DNA of 64,000 nt from Protopterus annectens. Taxonomy: Eukaryota; Chordata; Ceratodontiformes; Protopteridae. The notes below the pieces were generated by a model. It made no database searches, was not told the origin of the DNA, and worked only from the letters and a program-made list of their open reading frames with translations. Below, in pieces: positions 32,735-42,330 of the stretch. Location: NCBI RefSeq assembly GCF_019279795.1, contig NC_056738.1:476055717-476119716 (forward strand). The letters run 5' to 3'. Position numbers and translations under genes: made by a program. The first letter of the stretch is position 1; the number at the start of each line of letters is the position of its first letter.

Positions 32735-34940
32735 CACAAAAAAGGTCTTCCTCACCACTGTGGACACATGGCGGTCAAAGTGCAGGCTACTGTCTGTGTT
32801 CCAAGATCTCTCACCTCTGAGTCTACTATTAGAGGTATGCTGTTGATGTTGCAATTTGCAGGGGTATTCAACTTCCCAAAGGTATGATAACACATTTTTT
32901 ACATTTAGTTTTAGGCAATGGTTCTGGCAGCAATCATTTGTCTGATCTAGACCCTCTTGAGGCATATCTACATTGTTGATGGATTCAGTGATTGCCCCCA
33001 GGTTGCAGTTATCAAATTTTGTCATCCAGAGGTCTTCCACATTAGCCTTGACTTCAGAGAAGTATATTTTGAACAGGTGTGGTCCCAGTACTGTGCCCTA
33101 GGCACACCACAAGTAACTGGCCACTTGCTGGATCTGGATTCACCCAGTTTAAATGTGTCCTGTCCATGAGCCAGTTGGCTATCCATCTGGGGATGTAGGG
33201 ATTTACACCCAGCTTGAGTTTATTTAGAATACCCAAGTGCAGAATTGCATGTGTCAAAATGCTTTGGCCAGGTCATGGTAGGGGATATGTACTGTTTTAA
33301 CCTCATCCATGGGCTTAGTGACTCTCTCAAAAAAATCCACCAGATTCAATAGGTATGACCTGCCCTTGGCAAAGGTGAAATTGGGTCAGGTCCAGTCTAT
33401 GGCAGCTTCCTATGTCATTATTTATCAGGTCAATGATTATTCTTTCCATTGCCTTATTTATAAGATGTCAGACTTATAAGTCTGTAATTTCCCAGGCTAG
33501 TAGATGGTCCCCATTTATGCAGCAGGATGACAGCTGTTGTCCTCCACTCTATTGGAGCAAAGCCTGTCTGGAGGCTTTGGTTAAACAGAGATCCTAATGG
33601 GCCTGATAAGTTCTGATTTTAGCTGTTTAATAGGCAACCTGGTATATCATCAAGTCCCATTGAAGCCATGTTTTAAGTTTTAGAGTGTGCAGTGGCAACC
33701 TGTTCTTTAGCGATAATTGGTCAAGGAATGGTGGAGGGTATATCTTTGTTGACAACTGGAGGTGATAGAGAGGTGAAATTTGAGCTAAATTTGTTGTCCA
33801 GCAGATTTGCTATATCTTCTGGCTGAGAATAGGTGATGCCATCTACAACCAATTTTTCACATTCTTGGGTGTTGTCCATAAGAGTGTTGACATAACTGAA
33901 AAATGTCTTATGGTTATCCTTAGCTTTGGAATCGATTTTTTTTACCTCTAAGTCTGCTTTCAGAGACTTAACTAGTTCCCTGATTCACGTGTTTAGGCTA
34001 ATGAGGGACTTTTTGCTGTATTGTGTACTTCTCAACAGGATTTTCTTTCTTTTGTTCTTTTTTGTACAAACTTTTAATACTAGGGGTCAACCAGGGTGGC
34101 TTATTTTTGCAGTTACATCTGGGAATATCTCAGTCTGGTACTGCTATTTCTATGCATTTGTTTATATGGTCATACCAGGCTTTTGTGTACATCTCTGCAT
34201 ATGCTTCTGTGTTTTCTGGATTTGGGAATACTTGTGAACTAGGAATGCAGCCCCTTAATAGGGGGTACTTTACCTTAGTGAAGTTTTTGGGGTTAAGTGG
34301 GGGGACCAGTTTTATCTTTATTTTAAGAGAGATTACTTTGCGACCTGATCTTATCAGTGAAGCCATCAAATTAGTGGAGTGGAGTGGTCTCCCATATTTC
34401 TGAGTAACAGATTTAGGAAATTTGTTCCATTAGTTGGAGTGCAGACTAGCTTCTCCAGGGCATTTGAATTTACAAAGTCAAGAAATCTTTGGGCCCACAT
34501 GTTAGTTCATGTATGCTTGTCAATTAATGAAGGGGTAGTTAAAAATCACCCATGGGTATGGTATTGGGCTGGATGGCTAGTGATTCTAGTAGCTTCAGGT
34601 ATGATGTATGGGTTTCCTGGTTCATGGTGGGGGAGCTGTAGCTAGTAAGAATATGGTAATGGATGTTTCCCATGGTTAGTTGGACATGGAATAACTCAAG
34701 CATGTCATTATTTAACCAGCCTTGAGGTGTGCTTATCCTTTATGTAGATAGAAACACCTCCACCTTTTGCTATTTCATGTTCAGTGGGTGGATGGAATAT
34801 ACAAAAGGGTTATAGCCATGTACGGCCAGTGTGCTTTCCATGACTTTGAACCACATTTCAGTAACTGCATAGACATCAGCATTCTCCAAGGTGAGGAGAG
34901 CTTCTAAGGAGTGCAGTAATACCTTCAGCTTGTCCTGAGT
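32735..34940 (-). pseudogene. CR1 copy 5 ORF2 remnant
   Basis: Heavily decayed ORF2. Recognisable pieces on the minus strand are: TNDCCQNHCLKLNVKNV, next to a lost catalytic box (the FADD site reads KFDNCNLGAI, about 33020), SGQLLVVCLGHSTG (the GVPQGSVLGP site), a WIANWLMDRTH block (about 33190) and the APE-linker region near 34369-34130 (SLIRSGRKVISLKIKIKLVPPL). No long frame survives. The loss of both catalytic aspartates of the YXDD box shows it has been inactive for a long time. Confidence 0.78.
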
Positions 34941-35099
34941 AGCTTTTGTTATATTGGAAGTTTTGTCATTTTGGCAATGGCTAAAAAAGCACTGCAGGGG
35001 TGGATAATTTTTTGTCTAATAATTAAAAAACTTAGAGGTGGCAGATAAATACCATCCCTGGCAAGGTAGCGTGGCATGTCACCCATGTCCTTTCAGGCT

Positions 35100-35113
35100 G
35101 ACAAGTATTGGAC
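35100..35113. repeat. Target-site duplication, left (inverted-repeat element)
   Basis: GACAAGTATTGGAC, identical to 35740-35753. Joining the flanks restores the continuity of the CR1 ORF1 sequence. Confidence 0.92.
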
Positions 35114-35260
35114 AAATCCAAAAAAAGAGGCCACAGCACCAAGAGTGATACCTGAGTTTATTGCAAAGTAGGTGTTATTGCCTTCATCAGTGAATACCAT
35201 TATCATCATATGACATTCTTTATATACATCCAGCACAATGTCCCAATTAAGTAGTTAAAG
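35113..35260 (+). repeat. Left arm of inverted repeat
   Basis: Runs from CAAATCC to GTAGTTAAAG and is the reverse complement of 35513-35679. It lacks about 27 bp that lie between TGATGAAGGCAA and CACCTACTTTGC in the right arm. Confidence 0.9.
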
Positions 35261-35739
35261 AGACAGTAATGTTAAGAAGCCAGTAATGATAAAAACTGGA
35301 AATACCTCTATTAGTATATGAATGAACATTCTCATGTATAATTATTTAATTTTTTGTATATTGGTTATAAGTGGTCATTTAAACCAGGAGAAAAAAAGAG
35401 CTCCTAGCCTAATGATCCACATCCTTTCTTTGTCATTCAAAATACTGTGCCACCCAAACTTATTCACTCTATCACCCACTATCTTATCAATAATACAAAA
35501 ATGGAATATTGCTTTAACTACTTAATTGGGACATTGTGCTGGATGTATATAAAAAATATCATATGATGATAATGGTATTCACTGATGAAGGCAAGACTGC
35601 CAAAACCGGTTTGATTTTACACCTACTTTGCAGTAACCTCAGGTATCACTCTTGGTGCTGGCCTCTTTTTTTGGATTTGGACTTTGCTTTTTTGGCTGTT
35701 TGCACCTGCCTTACATACAAAGTTCGTTTGGGCTTGGAT
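35114..35739. mobile_element. 626-bp inverted-repeat insertion, Penelope-like candidate
   Basis: Arms at 35113-35260 and 35513-35679 are inverted copies of each other (about 148 and 167 bp; the left arm lacks about 27 bp), separated by about 250 bp. A 60-bp single-copy extension (35680-35739) follows the right arm. A perfect 14-bp duplication flanks the whole. Inverted LTR-like arms, a one-sided extension and a long target duplication fit truncated Penelope-like elements. No RT or GIY-YIG sequence is present to prove it. A large MITE or a fold-back element is the alternative. Confidence 0.6.
35513..35679 (-). repeat. Right arm of inverted repeat with hammerhead-like motif
   Basis: Runs from CTTTAACTACTTAATTGGGA to GGATTTGG. 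At about 35580-35610 it reads CTGATGA, then AGGCA, a loop, TGCC, then AAAACCGG. This is the CUGAUGA-stem II part of a hammerhead core with AAAA in place of GAAA. Confidence 0.85.
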
Positions 35740-35753
35740 GACAAGTATTGGAC
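35740..35753. repeat. Target-site duplication, right (inverted-repeat element)
   Basis: GACAAGTATTGGAC, identical to 35100-35113. Confidence 0.92.
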
Positions 35754-36620
35754 CCCTTTGAAATGACACCAGTAGCTAAGCCAATTGTTAAAGTCAATCA
35801 TTTTCTTCTGGTATTGTATCATCCATGGAGGTGGGACAATGCTGCTCAATGCTACACTCAAAGGTGCCTGTAACACATATTCTGGGAGCTCAGTCATGTC
35901 TCTCTTCATATAATCCAAGGAGTTATGTCTCAGGCCAATCAAGCCCACATGGACTATGAGTGAGTCATACTGGTACTTAGGGACAAGTGACCTGAATGTT
36001 TGCATGATCTGGCAGATCCTGGCCCTTGACAGGTAACTAACTATAACCTTCTTCTTATCCAGCTTGGTAAGAGGGATACAAGTGTGTCTCACAATACGGT
36101 CTCTTATGACCAGGATACGGTATCTATCATCAGAATATTAGGTTGTAGAGTCTTTTGCCTCATGGGCCTGGTAGTTGAGACATGCTTTGTGTGTTGTGAT
36201 GGGAATTCTCTTGCTTGTGTGCATGTAGAGTTTTGGAAGGACTGTGCCTGAGAGGTCTTTGAGGTTTTAGTAAGTTACATGTAAACTCCTCCACATATAT
36301 GGGTCTTTTCTTTGTCGGTGTGGTGAATGATATGTGTGAGTCGCTGGCAACTTGTTTGTTGTTTTTTGTGTCTGTATGTGAGCATCTAGCCTCCATTACT
36401 AATCTGCAACTATATCCCTCAGATACTGTATTTGTCTGTTTAGCTGTCAGTGTACAACAGGCAATTTCCCATGTCCACCAAGCTGGATACAGAGTAGCAG
36501 GAAAGTGTCCATCCATGGTTGGGGGTCCTAATGGTTACTTGCAAGGGATAGGAGTGGAGGGTGTTTGGAAATGGATGAGGGAAGGGTGCTTACTTGGTAT
36601 AATCTGCAGCTAGCCTAACC

Positions 36621-37949
36621 AGTGATGCTGCCCACTGCCCATCTCAGATCAAATGGAGAAGAATGCATTGAAAACATGAACAGTGCCTTCTGAGACACCG
36701 GATGTGACGTAGAGTGATTTACAACATCATAGAGCTCTCCTGTTTGACTCCACTACTTAGTGGTTGTTTGGATTAAACCCACTAATTATAGATGCCTGGT
36801 CTCACTGGAGTCCTACCATTGTCATCTTCAGCAGCACCTACACTGATGGTGACATCCATGAACAAGCTAACCCAACTTTTCAACTGTAGTGTCAATTATG
36901 GAATCAGACACAGGCATGATAAACTGGACAAGGCCTACACTTAAAAAACTGCATCTTCCTAGTAGTTATTGGCTTTTCTTCCAGCAGTATTCCCAAGCTA
37001 TTACTCTCTACTTACTTTAAATTAGTCTCACAAATATTTGTGATCCTGCTTCTAGTTCTTTAAATTACCCAATTAACCCCTACCTCTCAATTGTCCAGAT
37101 TTTCACACGCTGTCCAGATTTTTCTCTCATATTTTTGGTTTGTTCCTCATAAAAAGTTTGTTGTTTTCTGGCAAATTACTTAGTGACTTCAATCCTCAGA
37201 CATACATTTCAGTTTCAGACTTTGATATTCTTCAGAAAATGCATGTAAGCATAAATCTTGTTTATCTAACAACTTTCTAAATTTATAATACCAGTATTTA
37301 AAATATGTCTATGTTTTTTTGGAGCTTGTCCCCCTATTATTTTAAGCTTTGTTCAGATTTCTTGCCCAAAGAAGTTGAGAGATATGACTCAATCTCCGGT
37401 GTGGCAGAATGTAAAAAACATAACAGCTTGCTGAATTCCAGCTATACTGCAACACTGGGTTTCATTGTTCCATATGTGTAGTCATCGTAATTGAAGGACT
37501 TAAACTGACTAACGATGCATCTGCTGTTGAAGCCATGTTACAATCCATTTGCAAGACCATTAGTACTAAAGACTATTACCAGGAATCGAGATTGCAGTTA
37601 TCTGGTTCTTTCCTGGACTAATAATTTCACAAGGGTATTCCTTTTTCTTCCTCAAAGCATAAGGCACTATTGTGGAATCAATGCACAGTACAGAGATCCA
37701 CCAGGAGGAAACAATGCCATTTTAGTAGAATCAAAAAACTCAGCAGTACAGAAGAAACATACAGCAAATAAACCATCAGTAGAAGCGTATAGTGAACAAA
37801 TGCATAAATACATAACTAGCAGCAGTGGGAGTGTAGTCTATGTTATTGTTTGCTGCAAAAACAGTTTAATTAGAAGATTTTGAGGGGGGGTCACAAGTTC
37901 ACTTATTAGTGCTTCAGTTTTTTACATGGAGTTTGATGGAAGGTGTTCA

Positions 37950-37957
<8 letters not shown>
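36621..37957. other. Unassigned non-coding DNA
   Basis: No repeat or gene recognised. The longest open frame (37515-37883, plus, 122 codons) has no familiar motif and no coding-like context. Confidence 0.5.

Positions 37958-38024
<67 letters not shown>
37958..38024. repeat. (TA)n microsatellite, left of CR1 copy 6
   Basis: A TA run with one TTT interruption. It joins the CR1 3' tail (GGTTCATAGGTTCATAGG) without any spacer. Confidence 0.97.
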
Positions 38025-38026
<2 letters not shown>

Positions 38027-38136
38027 TTCATAGGTTCATAGGTTCATACTAGGCTATCTGCCCAAGGGCATTTATAAGCCTAGCCCATAGTTATGTGGCT
38101 TTCGCCACCCCTTTAGTTTGAAGAAAACTATGCCTA

Positions 38137-39513
38137 TTATTTTGCTGTGCCTCTGTCAAGCAGTGACACTGTAGTAATCCCTGGGGTATATCTGCGATCT
38201 CCCATCCATTGGTCAAGATTCCTTTTGAACAAGGCCAGCGAGGTGCTCTGCCTCACATGTACCGGGATTTTGTTCCACAGCATAGGGAGTCTCTGGGTGA
38301 TGAATCTGTCCCTCCAGCACGTTCTATTAATAACCGTGTCAAGGTTTAAGTCTCCCGCCCTTGTGGTTCTGAGGGATCTAGATTTTTTGAGGTGAAGCAT
38401 ATTCATCAAATCTGGGTTTGACATGGCCTTGTTTGTCAGGCACAGGTCACCTCTGAGCAAGCGGTATGTGACTGAATAGAGCTGGAGTTCTTTCAGTCGG
38501 GCAGCATAAGACATATTTTTGAGACCCTTTATCCTTTTGGTGAGGAACTTTTGGGGCCTTTCCAGCTGCTGCAGGTGTCGGGTCAGATACATTCCGAATG
38601 GGGCATTGTACTCAATCATAGGTCTAATGAGTGATGAGTACAGGGGGACGATGACCTCCCTTGATCTAGATGTGAATCCTTTCATGATCAGGTGGGCAAT
38701 GTGGAAGGTCTTCCTAACTACTTTAGCAACGTGAGTGTCAAACGAAAGGTTACTGTCAACCTGGGTCCCCAGATCCCTGATAACTTCTTCTGTGCTCAGT
38801 GGATTGCCACCTATATGGTAGCTAGGGGTAACCTTGTTTTTCCTGAAGGGTATGACTATGCATTTCTTGGCATTTAACTTTAGGCCATGGCTCTGGCACC
38901 AGTTATCCGTTTCTGTGAGGCCCTTCTGAAGGATATCTGTGTCAGATGTGTTTTCGACTATGGCGCCCAGTTTGCAGTCATCTGCAAACTTTGTAAGCCA
39001 TAACCCTCCTGTGTTTGCTTGTACTTCAGAGAAGTATATTCTGAACAAGAGTGGACCCAGAACTGAGCCCTGTGGGACACCACTTGTGACCGGCTTTGAG
39101 TCTGACATGGCGCCAGCACCTCTGACCCTGTGGGTTCTGTCACTTAGCCAGTTTGCAACCCATCTTATGATGTATGGGTTTATATTCAAGCTGATGAGTT
39201 TTTCGATGATACCTGAGTGGGGTATTGTGTCGAAGGCCTTTGCCAGGTCAAGGTAGGCTGTATGGACTGCCTTACCCTCATCAATGGCCTTGGTGACTGT
39301 TTCGAAAATGTCAACCAAGTTTAAAAGGCATGATCTGCCTTTGACAAAGCCAAACTGGGTTGGATCCAAAGTCTGCAAGTTCCCTATGTCTTTATTTATG
39401 AGTTCCATTAAGATCCTCTCCATGGCTTTGCAGATAAGGCTTGTCAAGCTAATGGGACGGTAATTTCCAGGGTCGGTGGAGGCACCACCCTTGTGAAGTG
39501 GGACCACAGTCAC
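38137..39513 (-). CDS. CR1 reverse transcriptase open frame (458 aa, 5'-truncated copy)
   Basis: This uninterrupted frame covers the whole RT core and C-terminal domain of CR1 ORF2. It starts in the fingers (VVPLHKGGASTDPGNYRPISL), continues with PTQFGFVKGRSCLLNLVD, AYLDLAKAFDTIPHSGII and SGVPQGSVLGPLLF, and has the catalytic FADD intact at 38988-38977. The thumb and C-terminal region (GLWLTKFADDCKLGAI, then IEYNAPFGMYLTRHLQQLE) runs to SLLDRGTAK. Upstream, the frame breaks at about 39513-39660 (single-base losses), and the linker follows at 40180-39695. The endonuclease is absent because of 5' truncation, so it cannot mobilise itself. It is useful as a consensus-like reference for the other copies. 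Confidence 0.88.
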   Translation of the reverse strand: MTVVPLHKGGASTDPGNYRPISLTSLICKAMERILMELINKDIGNLQTLDPTQFGFVKGRSCLLNLVDIFETVTKAIDEGKAVHTAYLDLAKAFDTIPHSGIIEKLISLNINPYIIRWVANWLSDRTHRVRGAGAMSDSKPVTSGVPQGSVLGPLLFRIYFSEVQANTGGLWLTKFADDCKLGAIVENTSDTDILQKGLTETDNWCQSHGLKLNAKKCIVIPFRKNKVTPSYHIGGNPLSTEEVIRDLGTQVDSNLSFDTHVAKVVRKTFHIAHLIMKGFTSRSREVIVPLYSSLIRPMIEYNAPFGMYLTRHLQQLERPQKFLTKRIKGLKNMSYAARLKELQLYSVTYRLLRGDLCLTNKAMSNPDLMNMLHLKKSRSLRTTRAGDLNLDTVINRTCWRDRFITQRLPMLWNKIPVHVRQSTSLALFKRNLDQWMGDRRYTPGITTVSLLDRGTAK

Positions 39514-39694
39514 CGTGCACCACTCCTTGGGTACGTATCCTGAGGTGAGGCTAAGATTAAACAGCTGTCCTAACTGCGGGTTTAATTCCTCGTTGAGTTC
39601 GTGGAGTACACAGCCGGGACACCATCCGTCCCATGGATGCTGTGTTTTTGCCTTGAGAGAGCAGTTCTCACCTGGGCGTTAGAGATGTTTGGGG

Positions 39695-40184
39695 CTACAA
39701 TCCTCTGGTATAGATATCTCTCCTTTGGGGAGGGGAGTTAGCACTGAACCTGTCAGCCAGTATGTTGGCAATGTGTGTAGGTTCAGTAATATTCACATCA
39801 TTTTGAACTAATTCTGAGCATATCTGGGAGTTTCCTCCTAGGTTTCTAACATAGCTAAAGAAGGCCTTATGATTGTCTTTTGAGTCCTTGGCGATTTTTC
39901 TCTCAAAATTTGCCTTGGATGATTTTATGAGAGCTCTTAGTTTTTTACTTATAATGATTAAGGGTGTCTTACCTTTGAAGGATTTTGCTCTATCTTGTAG
40001 TAGCTTCCTCCTTTTGTTGTAGAGCTTGTTTATGGCTGGGGTCCACCAGACTGGACGCTTGCCTTTGGTACAAAGAGTCTTAGTTTTGTTTTTGATTGCC
40101 TGATCCATGCAGTCCTGTAGGTGCTGGTAGAAGGCATTTGTAAGTGATTCAGCAGTTTGAGTAATGTTTACCACTGGCTCAGGT

Positions 40185-40185
<1 letters not shown>
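39695..40185 (-). pseudogene. CR1 copy 6 ORF2 linker remnant
   Basis: This is the APE-RT linker of the same copy. It reads NKTKTLCTKGKRPVWWTPAI, KLYNKRRKLLQDRAKSFKGK and SKDNHKAFFSYVRNLGGNSQ, nearly identical to copy 4. A frame change around 39690-39610 separates it from the RT frame. The frame continues artificially upstream into (TA)n sequence, giving an Ile-Tyr run that is not part of the protein. Confidence 0.85.

Positions 40186-40266
<81 letters not shown>
40186..40266. repeat. (TA)n microsatellite, right of CR1 copy 6
   Basis: TA run with two GATA interruptions. It directly follows the 5'-truncation point of copy 6. Confidence 0.97.
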
Positions 40267-40268
<2 letters not shown>

Positions 40269-40664
40269 TATCTACACCCACAAATGTTGAAATAAAGTAC
40301 ATTTGTTTGACTGTCTACTTGCAGCTCTCTCTCAGACACACGCACACTCTAAATAATATATTGTAAAACCTATTAACATGGAGTTAAGGCAGTTACGTTT
40401 TTACTAGCAAGGTGATCAGAAGTAGTGAAACTTATAAATCTACTAAAATTGCAACAAAATCAAGTCTTGAAGTAATACTATATTATCATGGGATATAAAG
40501 ATGATGATGATGATGCTTTGTAACATTAGGGGAAAGAATGTAAAATGAATATCAAAGCACAACAGGAAAATTGCTATGAGGGAAAAAAAGATTAATACAA
40601 AGAGGTGCAGTCACACAGCTGAAATCTAAAGAAAACTACTCCATACTACCTAATTCAGTCTATT
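40267..40664. other. Unassigned non-coding DNA
   Basis: No recognised element. There is a small GATGAT run near 40500. A TTGAAATAAAG string near 40285 resembles a polyadenylation context, but nothing else supports one. Confidence 0.45.
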
Positions 40665-40860
40665 TGGGGTGGCACAGAGGGTAGCACTGTCAATATACAG
40701 CAAGACGTTCTTGGGTTCAATTCCAGCTGGGATGAATTTTGTGCAGGGTCTGCATGTCCTTCTTGTTTTCCCATTCTCCAGGTGCTCCAGTTTCTTCTCA
40801 CATTCCAAAGACATGCAGTAGGTGGACTGGTCACTCAAAACTGGTCATAGTTGTATGTGT
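40665..40860 (+). mobile_element. tRNA-derived SINE copy B
   Basis: GGGGTGGCACAGAGGGTAGC fits a pol III A box, and TTGGGTTCAATTCCAGC, about 45 bases later, fits a B box. The body (GTCTGCATGTCCTTCTTG, then CAGGTGCTCCAGTTTCTTC and CACATTCCAAAGACATGCAG) is the diverged plus-strand counterpart of SINE copy A. The same layout is common in vertebrate SINEs of fishes and amphibians. Confidence 0.7.
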
Positions 40861-40961
40861 GCTGGGGGGGGGCGTACCACCCTGTGGTGTGAACATTGCC
40901 TCTAGGATGATTATCACTAATGATATGGCACAATGATTCCATGTACAAATATGGGGAACAG

Positions 40962-41050
40962 GGGTTGTGGTTGAATGGACTACTACACACAACCTGTGAT
41001 GCAAAGCATCATGGGTACAAATATACAACTCCCCATGTAGTAAATCACAG
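40962..41050 (+). mobile_element. Possible second tRNA-like SINE head
   Basis: TGTGGTTGAATGG (A-box-like) is followed about 45 bases later by GGGTACAAATA (weak B box), with an anticodon-arm-like palindrome GATGCAAAGCATC between them. The tail is AT-rich. It may be a decayed SINE or a tRNA pseudogene. Confidence 0.35.
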
Positions 41051-41157
41051 TAGGTGATTTTAAGAAAAATATATGCAAAATATGCTAATTATCCCCACCT
41101 GACATCAAGCAAATATAATTGATACACTAAAATAACATATTTCTTGAAAACAATTTC

Positions 41158-41240
41158 CCCGGGATTCATGAAGCTCGGCGCAAGGCCGGCGTAAGGCCTG
41201 CGCCGGCGGTGCATGGAATATCCGGCGCAGTAGCGCCATA
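41158..41240. repeat. GC-rich hairpin block
   Basis: GGCGCAAGGCC and GGCCTGCGCC form an imperfect stem around GGCGTAA, next to CCGGGATTCATGAAGC. Such ends recall Harbinger-type elements of frogs, but I found no partner end, so the class is open. Confidence 0.35.
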
Positions 41241-41599
41241 TACATATTAATGAGAGTGCACCGGAATCACAGACACGTGCGTAGTGTACGTGAGCGAGCC
41301 CAGGTAGGATGCGTCTGGAGGCGTGTCTAAGCCAGCATGAGGTGAGCAACCTAATGTGCTGACAGCCATGGTCCGCCCACAATAGTAATGGCAGCAGCCA
41401 GGTCCTGTGCAGAATGAAACGCATGTACAGTATGCAACATAGTCCCCGCCCCAAATTAATGGAGAAGCAAATAGAAGCCACGAAGGCATAAGTGTACCCG
41501 CCCAAGGAGCAAAGGATACGATAAGACCGCTCGTCTCCGCAATGCACTGTCAGTGTTTACACTCAGAGAAGGTGTACAGTCAAGATGTCAGCGCCGCAG

Positions 41600-42330
41600 A
41601 CCGACATAGGAGCAGCGACTAAGGTCACCACCTGTCCCACTTTGGTTGGGGCAGTCACCCATGGACAGTTGTGTCCCAAAAACGATTAGAAATGGCTGAT
41701 GTGCTACGATTGTAGGACACAATGATATCCCGTATTTAATGTAATGGTAGCATGAATTGGTTATTTCTGTAACAGAAATACCTAAATGACACAAAAACAG
41801 AATAAGCAAGGAAATTGCCACAATAATAAGCATATTATTTAGGCAAGCAAGTGAATTTCCATGCTATATAGTGACCGCTTGTATGTGTCGGCCTGTAAAG
41901 TCAGATGTGAGTCCCGGAAATATCCCAGATCGGAAAATGGAAAAGGTGGAAACCCCAGTAGCGACATGGGCATGGTCACCAGGGTTACCTGCTGTCCCAA
42001 TGTGCCATGGACAGTCCCTGATTGGACAGTCGTGTCCCTGCAACAATCGTAAAAATGGAAAATGACCTCCGATCCCCTGCCACGCAAATTCCCGCAATAT
42101 ACATGTAAATAGTAGCATAAAACATATACATTACGATATGGAACACAGACATGGCATAAGAAAATAAATAAGGAACCCAAACGCTTACAGAATAAGCTCA
42201 TAGTATGGCAAACAAGTGAAGTTCTGTCAACTGCACTAGCCCTGAGTATGTGTAGTCCTGCAAATTTCGAAGTGCCCACATAACATGCCCCACTATGGGC
42301 ATTGGAAAAGGTGCCAACCATAATGGTCAC
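41600..42330. repeat. ~350-bp tandem repeat, two units
   Basis: Two diverged units of about 350 bp align over the order: AAGGTCACC or ATGGTCACC, then CTGTCCCA, then ATGGACAGT, then GTGTCCC, then GTAGCAT-A-A, then ACAGAATAAGC, then GGCAA-CAAGTGAA. The starts are near 41619 and 41971, and a third start is visible near 42322. A related single unit lies at 44390-44760 inside the LTR element. Confidence 0.6.

Larger units (their letters stand above)
34960..36516 (-). pseudogene. CR1 copy 5 ORF1 remnant, split by an insertion
   Basis: The N-terminal part (36516-36160) keeps only the composition of the family: a linker with Thr/Lys/His and PTKKRPIYVEEFTCNLLKPQRP, equivalent to the SEALSKNLPKQQRPPKQ region of copy 4. 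The esterase part (36092-35760) reads IPLTKLDKKKVIVSYLSRARI and then YDSLIVHVGLIGLRHNSLDYMKRD. Block III GxND has become GLIG, so the esterase would be inactive. The C-terminal end (KGVQYLS) is separated from the last residues by the 626-bp inverted-repeat insertion at 35114-35739 and continues at about 35100-34960. Confidence 0.78.
32735..36620 (-). mobile_element. CR1-type retrotransposon, copy 5 (old, lacks 3' end)
   Basis: This minus-strand copy runs from within ORF2 (TVVRKTFF, about 32750) through ORF1 to about 36516, plus some leader. It is much more diverged than copies 1, 4 and 6, and represents a different or older subfamily. It lacks the ORF2 C-terminus and 3' UTR. An inverted-repeat element (35114-35739) is inserted in its ORF1. 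The L1 insertion point lies about 85 bp beyond its low-coordinate end. Confidence 0.82.
38025..40185 (-). mobile_element. CR1-type retrotransposon, copy 6 (5'-truncated, inside a TA tract)
   Basis: This minus-strand copy starts with three TTCATAGG units and covers the 3' UTR and the RT half of ORF2. It stops abruptly at GGTGGTA, where another (TA)n tract begins at 40186. It is the best-preserved RT in the window and close to copy 4. TA tracts on both sides suggest insertion into a pre-existing microsatellite. Confidence 0.9.

Noticed and set aside
35513-35679. Functional hammerhead ribozyme
   Set aside because: Only the CTGATGA and stem II parts fit. GAAA is AAAA and I could not find stem I partners, so I report only a resemblance.
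37515-37883. 122-codon plus-strand frame as a host exon
   Set aside because: No motif, no neighbouring exon-like frames, and no clear splice sites that would join it to anything.
40665-41050. Functional tRNA genes
   Set aside because: The A/B-box-like strings are imperfect, the cloverleaf stems do not form, and the downstream sequence is a SINE body.
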